Source of the DNA: JAWWPY01 sp964412845
GTDB taxonomy: Bacteria > Actinomycetota > Actinomycetes > Streptosporangiales > Streptosporangiaceae
Length of the DNA: 48,509 nt
Assembly: GCA_964412845.1 (NCBI GenBank)
Contig: CAYPQM010000026.1
Span: 1 to 48,509, forward strand
Reading direction: 5' to 3'
The stretch's first letter is position 1, and each line of letters begins with the position of its first letter. This document shows, piece after piece, positions 1 to 7,955 of the stretch. A program made the translations under genes and the position numbers. The notes beneath the pieces were generated by a model. It was not told the DNA's origin and did not search any database. It saw nothing but the letters and a program-made list of their open reading frames with translations.

Positions 1-106
1 CAAGCTTGACGAGCTGATCACCAGGGAGTATGCCCTGGAAGATGTCAACCAAGGCTACGAGGACATGCGCAACGGCCTCAACATCCGCGGGCTGATTCGC
101 TACTGA
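1..106 (+). CDS. C-terminal end of a zinc-type alcohol dehydrogenase (partial)
   Basis: Reading from base 2, the strand encodes 34 residues ending in NGLNIRGLIRY before TGA at 104-106. The pattern KLDELITREY, then a short helix with DVNQGYEDM, then a final basic stretch is the usual C-terminus of medium-chain zinc alcohol dehydrogenases, especially the class III-like and NDMA-dependent group of actinomycetes. The catalytic and NAD-binding domains lie outside the window, so substrate and zinc ligands cannot be checked. A strong hairpin follows the stop. Assignment to the superfamily is fairly safe; the subgroup is a guess. Confidence 0.7.
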   Translation, partial: KLDELITREYALEDVNQGYEDMRNGLNIRGLIRY

Positions 107-120
107 GCCGGACCGCCGCC

Positions 121-144
121 GTTCCCCGGGCGGGCCCGGGGAAC
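121..144. terminator. Bidirectional hairpin terminator
   Basis: Ten-base perfect arms (GTTCCCCGGG at 121-130, CCCGGGGAAC at 135-144) enclose a four-base loop. It sits between the end of the alcohol dehydrogenase and the convergent end of the peptidoglycan hydrolase. There is no U tract, as is common in high-GC actinomycetes. Confidence 0.7.
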
Positions 145-171
145 GCGCGACCGGGCCAGCTTTCCGCTTCT

Positions 172-1887
172 TCAGTACTGGTAGTAACCGATGAGGTTGC
201 CGCCGTCGGACACGGCATTGGTCTGGACTTGCGTCCCGGTTTCAAAAGCGTTGATCATCTTGCCGCCGCCGATGTAGACGCCCACGTGCTCGGTGTCTGA
301 CGCGCTGGCGCCAAAGAAGACCAGGTCCCCCGCGACGGGCGTGCTCACCCGGTTCATCTCGTTGATCTGGCTGCCGGTAGGACCGGAGCCGAGGACATCC
401 TGGCCGTAGGCCAGGTCGTAAACCCAGCGCGCGAACCCGGAGCAGTCCAGTCCGATAGCGCTCGGGTCTTGCGGGTGGGCGCTTGGGTCACAGGCCCAGG
501 ACACCGGGTCACCCACGCAGGTGCCGGTCGACGGGCCGGGGGTCCCGTGGTGGCCGCCGCCCCAGATGTACCAGATCTTGCCGCCGCCCCAGCCTGGCTC
601 GGCGTCACCGGCCTCGATGTCCTCGGCGTAGCTGACGACCTTCGACAGCGTGCTGCCGCTTGGTGGCGGTGGCGGTGTCGGTGCCGGCGCTCCATCGAGG
701 GAGGCCTTCGTGTCTGGGCCGACGATGCCGTCCACCGGCAGGCCATGCGACCCTTGGTAGCTCTCGACAGCGGAGAAGGTAGCGGGACCGAAGTCACCAT
801 CCACGGTCAGTCCCGCGCCGTGGCTGTTGAGCAGCTCCTGCAGCTTGGTGACGCAGCCGCTGATCTGGCCTTCCGTAATGTAAGTCGGGCACGAGGAAGA
901 GGTCAAGGCGATCGGCGCGGGCACCCCGGTGGTCGCGCCGTCCAGGGACGCCTTGGTGTTCGGGCCGACGATGCCGTCCACCGACAGTCCGTGCGCACTC
1001 TGGTAGCTCTCCACTGCCGCCAGGGTCGCGGAACCGAAGTTGCCGTCCACGGTCAGGCTCGCCCCGGCCGAGTCCAGCAGCTGCTGCAGCTTGGTGACAC
1101 AGCCGTCGATCTCACCTTCGGTGATGTCAGTCGGGCACGACGAGGACGTCAAGGCGATCGGGCTGGCCGCTACGGGTGCTCCCATCAGCGCCGCCTTCGT
1201 GCTGGGGCCGACGATGCCGTCCACGGACAGTCCGTGCGCACTCTGGAAGCTCTCGACGGCCGCGAAGGTACCGGCACCGAAGTTGCCGTCCACGGTCAGG
1301 CTCGCGCCATGCGCGTTGAGGAGCTGCTGCAGCTGGGTGACGCAGCCGCTGATCTGGCCTTCGGAGATGTCGGTCGGGCAGGATGAGGACGTCAGCGAGA
1401 TCGGCCCGGGCGCCGACGAGCTCGTGCTGTCCAGCTCCTGCTTCGTCAGCGGGCCGACGATGCCGTCAGCCGACAGGCTGTGCGCACTCTGGTAGGCCTT
1501 GACGGCCGTGAGGGTACCGGCACCGAAGTTGCCGTCCACGGTCAGGCTCGCGCCATTGTTGTTAAGCAGCATCTGCAGCTCGGTGACGCAGCCGTCGACC
1601 TCACCTTCGGAGATGTTGGCCGGGCACTTCGAAGATGTCAGCGCGATCGGTGCGGGAGTGGAAGCCATAGCCGGCGTGGCTGCGGCGACTACGCCAAGAC
1701 CGGCCAGTAGCGCAGTGGTGACAGCCACAGCCCAGATCCGCAACGAGATGTTGCGGCGAAATCCGGTGGGAAAGCGCGAGGCGAGACGTGCGGTGTAGCG
1801 TTTAATGGCGTCTCCTCTTTCAGGTTCTCCGGTTTCCGGAGATGCAGTCCGCTTGAGTTTCGTGCGGCGGTCCAGGCGGTGCTTCAC
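172..1887 (-). CDS. Secreted NlpC/P60 peptidoglycan hydrolase with four peptidoglycan-binding repeats
   Basis: The full frame is 571 residues. A basic N-region is followed by a hydrophobic core (AVAVTTALLAGLGVVAAA) and an AMA-S cleavage site, so the protein is exported. Four repeats of about 75 residues follow. Each has a paired-Cys motif (CP..I.EG.I.GCV), LTVDG.FG and VDGIVGP.TK, which is the PG_binding_1 fold. After a proline linker comes an NlpC/P60 domain with DCSGFARWVY (nucleophile Cys) and EHVGVYIGGG (catalytic His). It probably cleaves peptide cross-bridges in the wall. The GTG start overlaps the stop of the upstream membrane gene by four bases. A second possible start is an ATT codon at 1804-1806, just downstream of a strong AAAGAGGAG site; it would give 544 residues beginning with a classic signal peptide. 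Function is secure, the start is not. Confidence 0.9.
   Translation of the reverse strand: MKHRLDRRTKLKRTASPETGEPERGDAIKRYTARLASRFPTGFRRNISLRIWAVAVTTALLAGLGVVAAATPAMASTPAPIALTSSKCPANISEGEVDGCVTELQMLLNNNGASLTVDGNFGAGTLTAVKAYQSAHSLSADGIVGPLTKQELDSTSSSAPGPISLTSSSCPTDISEGQISGCVTQLQQLLNAHGASLTVDGNFGAGTFAAVESFQSAHGLSVDGIVGPSTKAALMGAPVAASPIALTSSSCPTDITEGEIDGCVTKLQQLLDSAGASLTVDGNFGSATLAAVESYQSAHGLSVDGIVGPNTKASLDGATTGVPAPIALTSSSCPTYITEGQISGCVTKLQELLNSHGAGLTVDGDFGPATFSAVESYQGSHGLPVDGIVGPDTKASLDGAPAPTPPPPPSGSTLSKVVSYAEDIEAGDAEPGWGGGKIWYIWGGGHHGTPGPSTGTCVGDPVSWACDPSAHPQDPSAIGLDCSGFARWVYDLAYGQDVLGSGPTGSQINEMNRVSTPVAGDLVFFGASASDTEHVGVYIGGGKMINAFETGTQVQTNAVSDGGNLIGYYQY
1826..1842 (-). promoter_or_regulatory. 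Hairpin in the 5' region of the peptidoglycan hydrolase gene
   Basis: Seven-base perfect arms (TCTCCGG at 1826-1832, CCGGAGA at 1836-1842) surround a three-base loop. It lies between the GTG at 1887 and the Shine-Dalgarno-like AAAGAGGAG at about 1812-1820. If translation starts at the ATT at 1806, this is an untranslated hairpin just above the ribosome site and could regulate expression. Confidence 0.4.
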
Positions 1888-2426
1888 TCAGCGCTGACCT
1901 CGCGGTCTAGTCTGTCCGCGGTGGCGGGGGCCGCGGCGCGTGCGGCGCGGGCCTTGGCGGCCAGGATGCCGGTGCGGCCGAGCAGCATCGCTATGGACAC
2001 GAAGATGAGACTGTCGGTCAGGGCGCCGACGGTGATCTTGTTGGCTGCCATCCAGCCGCCCAGCTGAGCGCCGAAGACATGGCTGGCGCCATAGGTGAAG
2101 TAGATGCGGCCGACTGTGACGGCGACCCAGACTGCGGCGTACGGCAGGCCAGCCCAGGAAACGGGGCAGTCTGCCGGGCTGTCGTAGGTAACCCGGATCA
2201 GCGTCCCGGCCAGGGTGCCGAGGGCCACCCCTGCGGCTAGCCCGGTGATCTCAAGGAGCAGGCCGTGTCCGGAGGAAGCGGCGTCCTTGAAGAAGAACGG
2301 GATGATGACGGCCGCGGCGATGACCGGGCGTAAGAGCCGCATCGGGGTGATCTTGCGGCGGCCGAGGTCTGCGGTCAGCACAATGGCCAGGATGAGGAGG
2401 TTGAGGATCCAGACGCTTGCGTCCAT
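1884..2426 (-). CDS. Multi-pass membrane protein of unknown function (DUF1453/CcdC-like)
   Basis: The protein is 180 residues with about five hydrophobic segments: residues 4-20, 32-48, 56-76, 92-110 and 135-152. Between them lie short loops carrying LGRRKITPMRLLRP. The size and the basic loop after the first helix resemble the DUF1453 (CcdC-like) membrane proteins, but the match is from general appearance only. The start has GGGAG eleven bases upstream. Its stop overlaps the GTG of the peptidoglycan hydrolase (GTGA), which suggests a two-gene operon. It diverges from the PadR gene, whose operator-like palindrome lies about 210 bases upstream, so PadR could control both sides. Function is unknown. 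Confidence 0.7.
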   Translation of the reverse strand: MDASVWILNLLILAIVLTADLGRRKITPMRLLRPVIAAAVIIPFFFKDAASSGHGLLLEITGLAAGVALGTLAGTLIRVTYDSPADCPVSWAGLPYAAVWVAVTVGRIYFTYGASHVFGAQLGGWMAANKITVGALTDSLIFVSIAMLLGRTGILAAKARAARAAAPATADRLDREVSAE

Positions 2427-2633
2427 CCAGGGCTCCCTGATGAGGCACCCCAGGCGGGTGCGCGGATGCCTGCGGCATGGCGTCGCTGGCGGCTTGCACC
2501 TGGTAACCGCCGGCCTGACCCCGGCCGGATCGTTTCGGCCGGCTGCTCTGCGGGGATCCCGCTCCGGCGCAGTTCACGCTCCGCATTCCGTCGCTTCCCG
2601 TCCGGCCGCGGCTCGTCATGCCGACTATAGGAT

Positions 2634-2652
2634 ATGAGTCGAAACGACTCAT
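2634..2652. promoter_or_regulatory. Perfect palindrome, probable PadR autoregulatory operator
   Basis: ATGAGTCG-AAA-CGACTCAT is a 19-base perfect inverted repeat with a three-base centre. It lies 12 bases before the chosen PadR start and directly after TAGGAT (2628-2633), which fits a -10 hexamer of TANNNT type. PadR regulators usually repress their own divergent promoters through such dyads. The role is inferred from position. Confidence 0.6.
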
Positions 2653-2663
2653 TGGAAGAGGGC

Positions 2664-3236
2664 ATGGCATCACCCGGCGCGGCGGGGCGCCCGCTGACCA
2701 ATTTCGAGCAGGTGCTGCTCGGCGTCATCGCCGGCGAGCCCCGCTCGGGGTACGGGCTGAAGAAGATGTTCAATGCGTCGCCTGCCGGCGTGTACCAGCC
2801 CAGCGCTGGCGCGCTGTACCCGGCACTTCGCCGGCTGGAGAGCCGTGGCCTGCTGCGGGCGGAGAAGAAAGTATCCAGCGGGCGCCGCGCGCTGCGGCTC
2901 TATCACGTGACAGAAGCAGGCCGCACGGCCCACCTGGCCTGGCTCGGCCAGCCAGTTGTCCCGGCTACCATTGCGGCCGACCTCGGCCTGCACCTGATGC
3001 GCTTTGCGCTGATGGAGGAGCAACTGGGCCGCGCGGCGGTGCTCGCCTTCCTGGACGACCTCGCCGGCGCGCTGGACGGATTCGTTTCCGGCATGGAACA
3101 GTACCTCGCCTCGGGAGCCCAGTCGTCGCAACGGCACGCGGAGCTGGCGCTGGAGCACGGCATCGCCATGCACCGTGCCAGCCTCCAGTGGGCCCGGTCC
3201 ACGATAGCGGCGCTTGAACTCAGCGAGCGGGAGTGA
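2664..3236 (+). CDS. PadR-family transcriptional regulator
   Basis: The protein has 190 residues from the chosen ATG, which follows GGAAGAGG closely. An earlier in-frame ATG at 2634 lies inside the palindrome and is less likely. The N-terminal winged helix is clear: LTNFEQVLLGVIAGEPRSGYGLKK, then PSAGALYPALRRLESRGLL and the wing with GRRALRLYHVTEAG. The C-terminal half is helical, matching the Vir_C-type dimerisation domain of PadR proteins. PadR regulators respond to phenolics, drugs or envelope stress. The neighbours (a membrane protein and a wall hydrolase) favour an envelope role, but this is inference. Confidence 0.88.
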   Translation: MASPGAAGRPLTNFEQVLLGVIAGEPRSGYGLKKMFNASPAGVYQPSAGALYPALRRLESRGLLRAEKKVSSGRRALRLYHVTEAGRTAHLAWLGQPVVPATIAADLGLHLMRFALMEEQLGRAAVLAFLDDLAGALDGFVSGMEQYLASGAQSSQRHAELALEHGIAMHRASLQWARSTIAALELSERE

Positions 3237-3261
3237 ACTGGCTCTTCACAGACGAGGGTGT
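3237..3261 (+). repeat. Left copy of a 25-bp perfect inverted repeat
   Basis: This stretch, starting ACTGGCTCTTCACAGACG directly after the PadR stop, is the exact reverse complement of 5987-6011. The two copies enclose the TetR/FAD-monooxygenase pair (about 2.7 kb). Confidence 0.8.
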
Positions 3262-3300
3262 GGCGGTCGGGAACTGAGAACCGGTAGCAGTACTGAACGG

Positions 3301-4005
3301 TCAGCGACTCAATCGGGCCGCGAGACCGTCGAGCACGCAGTCCAGGCCGAACGCGAACTCGACGTCAGGGTCGAGTTCCTCGCCTTCGAGGACGCGGCGG
3401 GCGAGCATCGGGTGCTCGCCCGCCGCGAGGACCCCGCTGATGTAGGGGCCGACGCTGCGCTGCCACTGCTCCTCGGTCAGGCCGGTGCGCTGCTCGGCGG
3501 TCCGAGCGGCCTGCTGTGTGGCCACCGAGCCGAGGACGTACGCGTGCACGGCTCCGAGCGCCTGTGAGGCCAGGGTGATGTCGGGCGTGAGCGCGACGGC
3601 GGCGCGCAGCGCGGATTCGGACCGTCGCAACGAGTTGGGGCCGAGTGAGGGCCGGCCTGCCAGTTCTCCCGCCAGCCATGGGTGCCGCAGCAGGGTCGTG
3701 CGCAGCGAGTGCGCGACCGCGGCCAGGTCGGCGCGCCAGTCCCGCGTGAGCTCGGGGAGCGGGTCCTCGCCCTGCGCCGCGTCGACCATCAGGTCCATTA
3801 GCTCGTCGCGGCTGGCGATGTAGCGGTAGAGGGTGGCCGTCCCGGAACCCAGGTCGCCCGCGACCCGGCGCATCGACACCGCGGCCAGGCCCTCCGCGTC
3901 GGCGACGGCCAGCGCGGCGGTCACGTACTGGTCCACCCCCGGCGCGCGTCGGCGCGGTTCGGGGCGAGGCCTGGCCCACACCGTCGAAGGAGCGGGTTCG
4001 GTCAT
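3301..4005 (-). CDS. TetR/AcrR-family repressor
   Basis: From the ATG at 4005 (AGGAAAGG just upstream) the protein is 234 residues. The helix-turn-helix lies near residues 25-70: YVTAALAVADAEGLAAVSMRRVAGDLGSGTATLYRYIASRDELMDLMVDA, a standard TetR_N. The C-terminal half (AHSLRTTLLRHPWLA through LGAVHAYVLGSVATQ) matches the TetR_C ligand domain seen in drug and polyketide regulators. It is divergent from the FAD monooxygenase at 4061 with a 55-base gap, so it most likely represses that gene and itself. An imperfect dyad around 4033-4055 could be the operator, but it is weak. An upstream in-frame ATG at 4035 would add ten residues. Confidence 0.88.
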   Translation of the reverse strand: MTEPAPSTVWARPRPEPRRRAPGVDQYVTAALAVADAEGLAAVSMRRVAGDLGSGTATLYRYIASRDELMDLMVDAAQGEDPLPELTRDWRADLAAVAHSLRTTLLRHPWLAGELAGRPSLGPNSLRRSESALRAAVALTPDITLASQALGAVHAYVLGSVATQQAARTAEQRTGLTEEQWQRSVGPYISGVLAAGEHPMLARRVLEGEELDPDVEFAFGLDCVLDGLAARLSR

Positions 4006-4060
4006 CGGGTGGGTCCTTTCCTCGTTGCCCGGCATCCTATCTTCTGGCTACGATGTATCC

Positions 4061-5647
4061 ATGACGGAAACAGCGTATCCAGAAGTGCCGGTGCTGGTGG
4101 TCGGAGGCGGCAGCGTCGGGCTGCTCACCGCGGCGCTGCTCGCCCACCACGGCGTCCCCGCAGTGCTCGTCGAGCGCCGGTCCGGGCCGTCGGTCCACCC
4201 GCGCGCCACCGGCGTCGGGTCGCGCACCGTCGAGGTCCTGCGCGAGCTCGGGCTCGACACCGCCGTCGACGCCGCCGCGGTCGACCTCCGGGGCGCCGCA
4301 GGCAAGGCGGTGGCGCGGACCGTCGTCGATATGGGTGCGGGCGACGTCGTGACCGTGGCCATGGCGACCCCGTCCGCCGCTGAACTGGACACGGCGCCGT
4401 TCGGGCTGCGCGGCGTCTGTGCGCAGGACCGCCTCGACGCCGTGGTGGCGGCCGACCTGTCGCGCCGCGGAGCGGATCTGCGCTGGTCGACCCGCCTGAT
4501 CGGCATCGCGCAGGACGCCGAGGGGGCCGACGTCGAACTGGAGGGGCCCGACGGCCGCTACTCGTTGCGCTGCGCGCACGTGGTGGCCGCGGACGGCACG
4601 CACAGCGCCGTGCGGTCCGCGCTCGGCGTGGGCACCTCCGGGGCGGGCGACCTGGGCAAGTCGAAGATCAATATACTGTTCCGCGCCGATCTCCGACCCC
4701 ATCTGCGGGGGATGTCCTTCGGCACCTGCACGATCACCACGCCGGAGGCGCCCGGCCTGCTGGTGACCGTGGACGGCGAGACGAACTGGGTCTTCCACAT
4801 CGCTTGCGACATCGACGGGGGCGAGCGGCCCGATGACTTCACGCCCGAGCGCTGCGCTGCGGTCGTCCGGGCGGCGGTCGGCGATCCCGACCTCGACGTC
4901 GAGGTGCGCAGCGTGCTCCCGTGGCAGCCCCGGAGCTCCCTGGCCAACCGCTTCGCCGTCGGCCGCGTGTTCCTCGTCGGCGACGCCGCGCACACCGTGG
5001 CACCCCTAGGCGCGTTCGGCCTCAACACCGGCGTCGCTGACGCCCACAACCTGGCGTGGAAACTGGCCGCCGTCCACCACGGCGAGGCAGGCGCCGGGCT
5101 GCTCGACACCTACGCGCAAGAGCGCGAGCCGGTCGCCGCGACGACGCTGGACCAGGCAATGCGCAGGCTCGCCGATCCGGAGCTGCACTGGGGGCGTGGA
5201 CCCGAGGCCGACGCCGCCAGGGCGGCGGCGGGGGTGTGGGCGGCGCCGGTCGTGCACCTCGGCCAGCGGTACGACTCGGCCGCCGTCGTCGACCCGCAGC
5301 CGGAACTCCCGTCCACGGTCGACCTGGCGGTGGCGCTGGACGGGTCGCCGGGTTCACGGGTGCCCCACGCGTGGGTCGACGGGGTCTCCACGCTCGACCT
5401 GGTCGCGTCCCGGTGGACCCTGCTGGTGGGCGCCGCGGGCGACCGGTGGCTCGCCGACGCGGCGCACGTCGGCCTGCCGGCACACCGGGTCTCCGCACCC
5501 TGGCTGCCCGACGACGGGGCCCTGCTCGTGCGACCGGACGCGATCGTCGCGATGCGGGTCACGGCGCCGGTCCCGGATCCGGCGCGGTTCCTCGCCGACG
5601 TCCTGGACCAGGTGCTGGCCAGGCCAGTCGCGGTGCCGAGCGCCTGA
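4061..5647 (+). CDS. FAD-dependent aromatic monooxygenase (class A, PF01494 type)
   Basis: The protein is 528 residues. The Rossmann motif VLVVGGGSVGLLTAALLAHHG is at the N-terminus, followed by ERR. The DG motif is AADGTHSAVRSALG. The GD motif is RVFLVGDAAHTVAPLGAFGLNTGVADAHNLAWKLA. A thioredoxin-like C-terminal segment completes the layout of polyketide and phenol hydroxylases such as the TcmG/PgaE group. These use NAD(P)H and O2 to hydroxylate aromatic rings. It is the partner of the divergent TetR gene. No biosynthetic genes adjoin, so the pair may serve detoxification, for example of a polyketide or tetracycline-like compound. This is inference. Confidence 0.9.
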   Translation: MTETAYPEVPVLVVGGGSVGLLTAALLAHHGVPAVLVERRSGPSVHPRATGVGSRTVEVLRELGLDTAVDAAAVDLRGAAGKAVARTVVDMGAGDVVTVAMATPSAAELDTAPFGLRGVCAQDRLDAVVAADLSRRGADLRWSTRLIGIAQDAEGADVELEGPDGRYSLRCAHVVAADGTHSAVRSALGVGTSGAGDLGKSKINILFRADLRPHLRGMSFGTCTITTPEAPGLLVTVDGETNWVFHIACDIDGGERPDDFTPERCAAVVRAAVGDPDLDVEVRSVLPWQPRSSLANRFAVGRVFLVGDAAHTVAPLGAFGLNTGVADAHNLAWKLAAVHHGEAGAGLLDTYAQEREPVAATTLDQAMRRLADPELHWGRGPEADAARAAAGVWAAPVVHLGQRYDSAAVVDPQPELPSTVDLAVALDGSPGSRVPHAWVDGVSTLDLVASRWTLLVGAAGDRWLADAAHVGLPAHRVSAPWLPDDGALLVRPDAIVAMRVTAPVPDPARFLADVLDQVLARPVAVPSA

Positions 5648-5984
5648 CCGGGGGCGCCCCCGTCACAACTACAGCCTGGCCGTGCTGACCTCGAAGTTCG
5701 AGGAGTACGCGTGCACTTCCCGTTCGACGACGCGGCTGCCGCCCTGATGTCCGCGGATATGCAGGAATTGCTGACATCCCGGGACTCCAGCCGGAGAAAT
5801 GCCTGAGTTCTCCCCACCGGGCTGAGGGCAACGGATACGCGCCGGGTAAACCAGTCGTCCTCGGCTGCCGCCGAAGACGAGCACGACAGCCTGAGTCGGA
5901 TCGAGTTTTCCGGTTCTTGCACCCTATTCCGCAAGACCTCGACGTGCCTGACGCTACCCCCCGTGCGGGCTTCACCTGCCCTGA
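5648..5984. other. Intergenic stretch after the FAD monooxygenase
   Basis: It starts with a GC-palindrome (5649-5662) that could help termination. It then holds one short open frame (5711-5806, listed separately) and ends at the right copy of the inverted repeat. I see no other gene or clear promoter here. Confidence 0.5.
5711..5806 (+). CDS. Possible 31-residue peptide
   Basis: A GTG with GAGGAG six bases upstream opens a short frame starting VHFPFDDAAAALMSADMQE and ending RRNA before TGA. The Shine-Dalgarno spacing is good and the start of the peptide looks amphipathic. It could equally be the tail of a decayed gene. No family is recognised. Confidence 0.25.
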   Translation: MHFPFDDAAAALMSADMQELLTSRDSSRRNA

Positions 5985-7193
5985 CTACACCCTCGTCTGT
6001 GAAGAGCCAGTGAACTCCACCCACAGCTCCCGCAGGGTGCGGGTGAAGTAGCCGGGCGCGAATTCAGGCTCACCGCCGGGTGCCAGCCGGATGCCAGGCA
6101 GTACCCGCAGCAACTCCTCGAACATGACCCGCAGCTCAAGTCGGGCCAGGTGTGCGCCCAGGCAGAAATGGGTGCCGAACCCGAACGCCACGTGGTGGTT
6201 GTGCCGCCGGGTCACGTCGAATCGGTCTGGCTCGTCGAACTCCCGGTCGTCGGTGTTGGCGGCCCCGTACATGAGAAGTACCTCGTCGCCTTCGCGCAGT
6301 TGCTGGCCATGCAGCTCGTGGTCTGCGGTCACTGTCCGGCGCATGTTAAGGACAGGCGTCGCGTGCCGGATGAACTCCTCGACGGCTGTCGTCCCGATGA
6401 CCGACGGGTCCGCCAGCAGGATCTGGCGCTGATCAGGGAACCGGGCAAGATTCCATACTGTTTGCCCGATGACCGATCGGGTCGTCTCCGCCCCGCCGTC
6501 GAGCAGGAGCAGGCCCTCCTGGATGATCTCGGGGATGTCCAGTGCCTCGCCTGCTACCGTCCCGTGGACCCAGGCCGACACCAGGTCGTCGCGCGGGTCG
6601 GCTCGGCGGGCTTCGATCAGTTCGCAAAAGGCGGTGGCGAATTCGCTGATGGCCGCCGGTGACCCGGCCGGCTGGCGGGGATCGTCATTCCGGAAACCGG
6701 CTGCACTCATCGTGCGTTCCGACCATTCCATGCACTTTGGCCACAGTGCACGGTCGAATCCCAGCAACTCAGCGATGACCATCGCCGGCAGCGGCGCGGC
6801 GAGTTCCCTGACAACCTCCGCGGTCCCCTTCGCCGCCGCCGCGGTGACCAGCTCTGCGGCGATGGCCCGCACGCGCTCCTCGTGCCTGCGCACCGCACGG
6901 GGAGAGAACCGCCTGGACAGCAGCTTGCGCTGCTGCAGGTGCCGCGGGTCGTCCCGGTTGATCATTGAAGCGCTCATCGCGATGAGCGGGCGGCTGCCCC
7001 CGGCTGAGCTGTAGCGGGTAGGGTCGCGCTCGATGGAAAGTACGTCCCCGTGCCGGGAGATCCCCCAGATCCGGTTGACCGGGTCCCAGTAGACGGGTGC
7101 CTCGTCTCGCAGCCACTTGTATGCCGGGTACGGGTCCCCGGCGTAGAAGTACGGATCGAGGATATTGAGCGGCGCGCCGGAAGCAGGGGTCAC
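5985..7193 (-). CDS. Cytochrome P450
   Basis: The protein has 402 residues, normal for a soluble bacterial P450. The I-helix motif is LLDGGAETTRS (near 231-240), with Gly-Gly-Ala-Glu-Thr-Thr carrying the acid-alcohol pair. ExxR is EFIR (273-276). The haem loop is FGFGTHFCLGAHLARLELR with Cys344 as ligand. The layout is close to actinobacterial P450s acting on steroids, terpenoids and fatty acyls. GTG start with GGAGG eight bases upstream. No ferredoxin or reductase gene adjoins. The last eight codons lie inside the 25-bp inverted repeat shared with 3237-3261, so the exact C-terminus may have been altered by recombination. Substrate unknown. Confidence 0.93.
   Translation of the reverse strand: MTPASGAPLNILDPYFYAGDPYPAYKWLRDEAPVYWDPVNRIWGISRHGDVLSIERDPTRYSSAGGSRPLIAMSASMINRDDPRHLQQRKLLSRRFSPRAVRRHEERVRAIAAELVTAAAAKGTAEVVRELAAPLPAMVIAELLGFDRALWPKCMEWSERTMSAAGFRNDDPRQPAGSPAAISEFATAFCELIEARRADPRDDLVSAWVHGTVAGEALDIPEIIQEGLLLLDGGAETTRSVIGQTVWNLARFPDQRQILLADPSVIGTTAVEEFIRHATPVLNMRRTVTADHELHGQQLREGDEVLLMYGAANTDDREFDEPDRFDVTRRHNHHVAFGFGTHFCLGAHLARLELRVMFEELLRVLPGIRLAPGGEPEFAPGYFTRTLRELWVEFTGSSQTRV
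5987..6011 (-). repeat. Right copy of a 25-bp perfect inverted repeat
   Basis: Exact reverse complement of 3237-3261. It overlaps the final codons and stop of the P450 gene. A 25-base perfect match is very unlikely by chance in a window of this size. Confidence 0.8.
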
Positions 7194-7307
7194 GGTGATG
7201 GCCTCCGCTCAGCGAAACTGAAATGGCCAGCAGGCTTCCAGTACCTCAATTTCCGGATCTTAAGGCACCGGCCAGAGTGCGGCCACCGTACGCCGTTCCG
7301 GCGTCAT

Positions 7308-7321
7308 CAAGCTTCTGCTTG
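7308..7321. terminator. Weak hairpin after the Dabb gene
   Basis: CAAGC and GCTTG enclose a four-base loop in the gap between the stop of the Dabb gene and the P450 start. The stem is only five pairs, so termination is uncertain. Confidence 0.3.
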
Positions 7322-7355
7322 GCAGCTACCTACCATCGGGGCGGCCGGCCTCGAC

Positions 7356-7661
7356 TCAGCCGAGCGGGGGAGTCCAGTCGTGCTGGACGATGACTCGCTC
7401 CCCGACCACCTTGCTCGCGTGGTCATGGATATAGGACTGGTGCAGTGGGTGCTGAACGTAGACACGGGCGGAGTCGAAGTCAGCGAAGTCCATGACCGCC
7501 ACGAAGTCGAAGTTGCCGTCGAAGTGGCCGGCGTCGTCCCCCCACGTCAAAGCGAGCACCTCCGGGATCTCGCGCAATGCGTCGAGGGCATCGCGATACC
7601 CCTGCTTGCCCTCGACCGAGACGCCTTCGGCCCACCGGATAGCGACAACTTGGCGGAACAT
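7356..7661 (-). CDS. Dabb-family (stress-responsive alpha/beta barrel) protein
   Basis: The 101 residues start MFRQVVAIRWAEGVS and hold ALDALREIPEVLALTWGDD, FDFVAVMDFADFDSARVYVQHPLHQSYI and end in VIVQHDW. This is the pattern of the Dabb domain (PF07876): a ferredoxin-like dimer with a conserved HPLH segment and an HDW end. Members range from stress proteins to polyketide and terpenoid cyclases such as olivetolic acid cyclase. The start has GGGGGG about seven bases upstream. It may be co-transcribed with the P450 163 bases downstream. Its role is unknown; a small-molecule processing function next to a P450 is plausible. Confidence 0.85.
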   Translation of the reverse strand: MFRQVVAIRWAEGVSVEGKQGYRDALDALREIPEVLALTWGDDAGHFDGNFDFVAVMDFADFDSARVYVQHPLHQSYIHDHASKVVGERVIVQHDWTPPLG

Positions 7662-7955
7662 GACATCACCCCCCTATTGCGGTGCATGGGACAGCACCCT
7701 GTGCGGCCGCTGCCCCGGCGGCGTCTCCGCGCGACCGCCACTACCGTATCCCGGATTCCATATCCCAGAGTTATAAGAGCTAATTCGAAAACTTGGTCAG
7801 CGGGGTACAGCAGGAAAGCACAGCAATCCCGGGCGTGCCGTTCCCGCTGCTGGAGATGGGCACCAGTCCTCCTCCCAGTGCTGGGCGCGCCGGGCGGCAG
7901 ACCCCGCGGCACCTCTCTGACAGGTTTTTCGGTCCGCGGATGACGGCTCAGTGGC

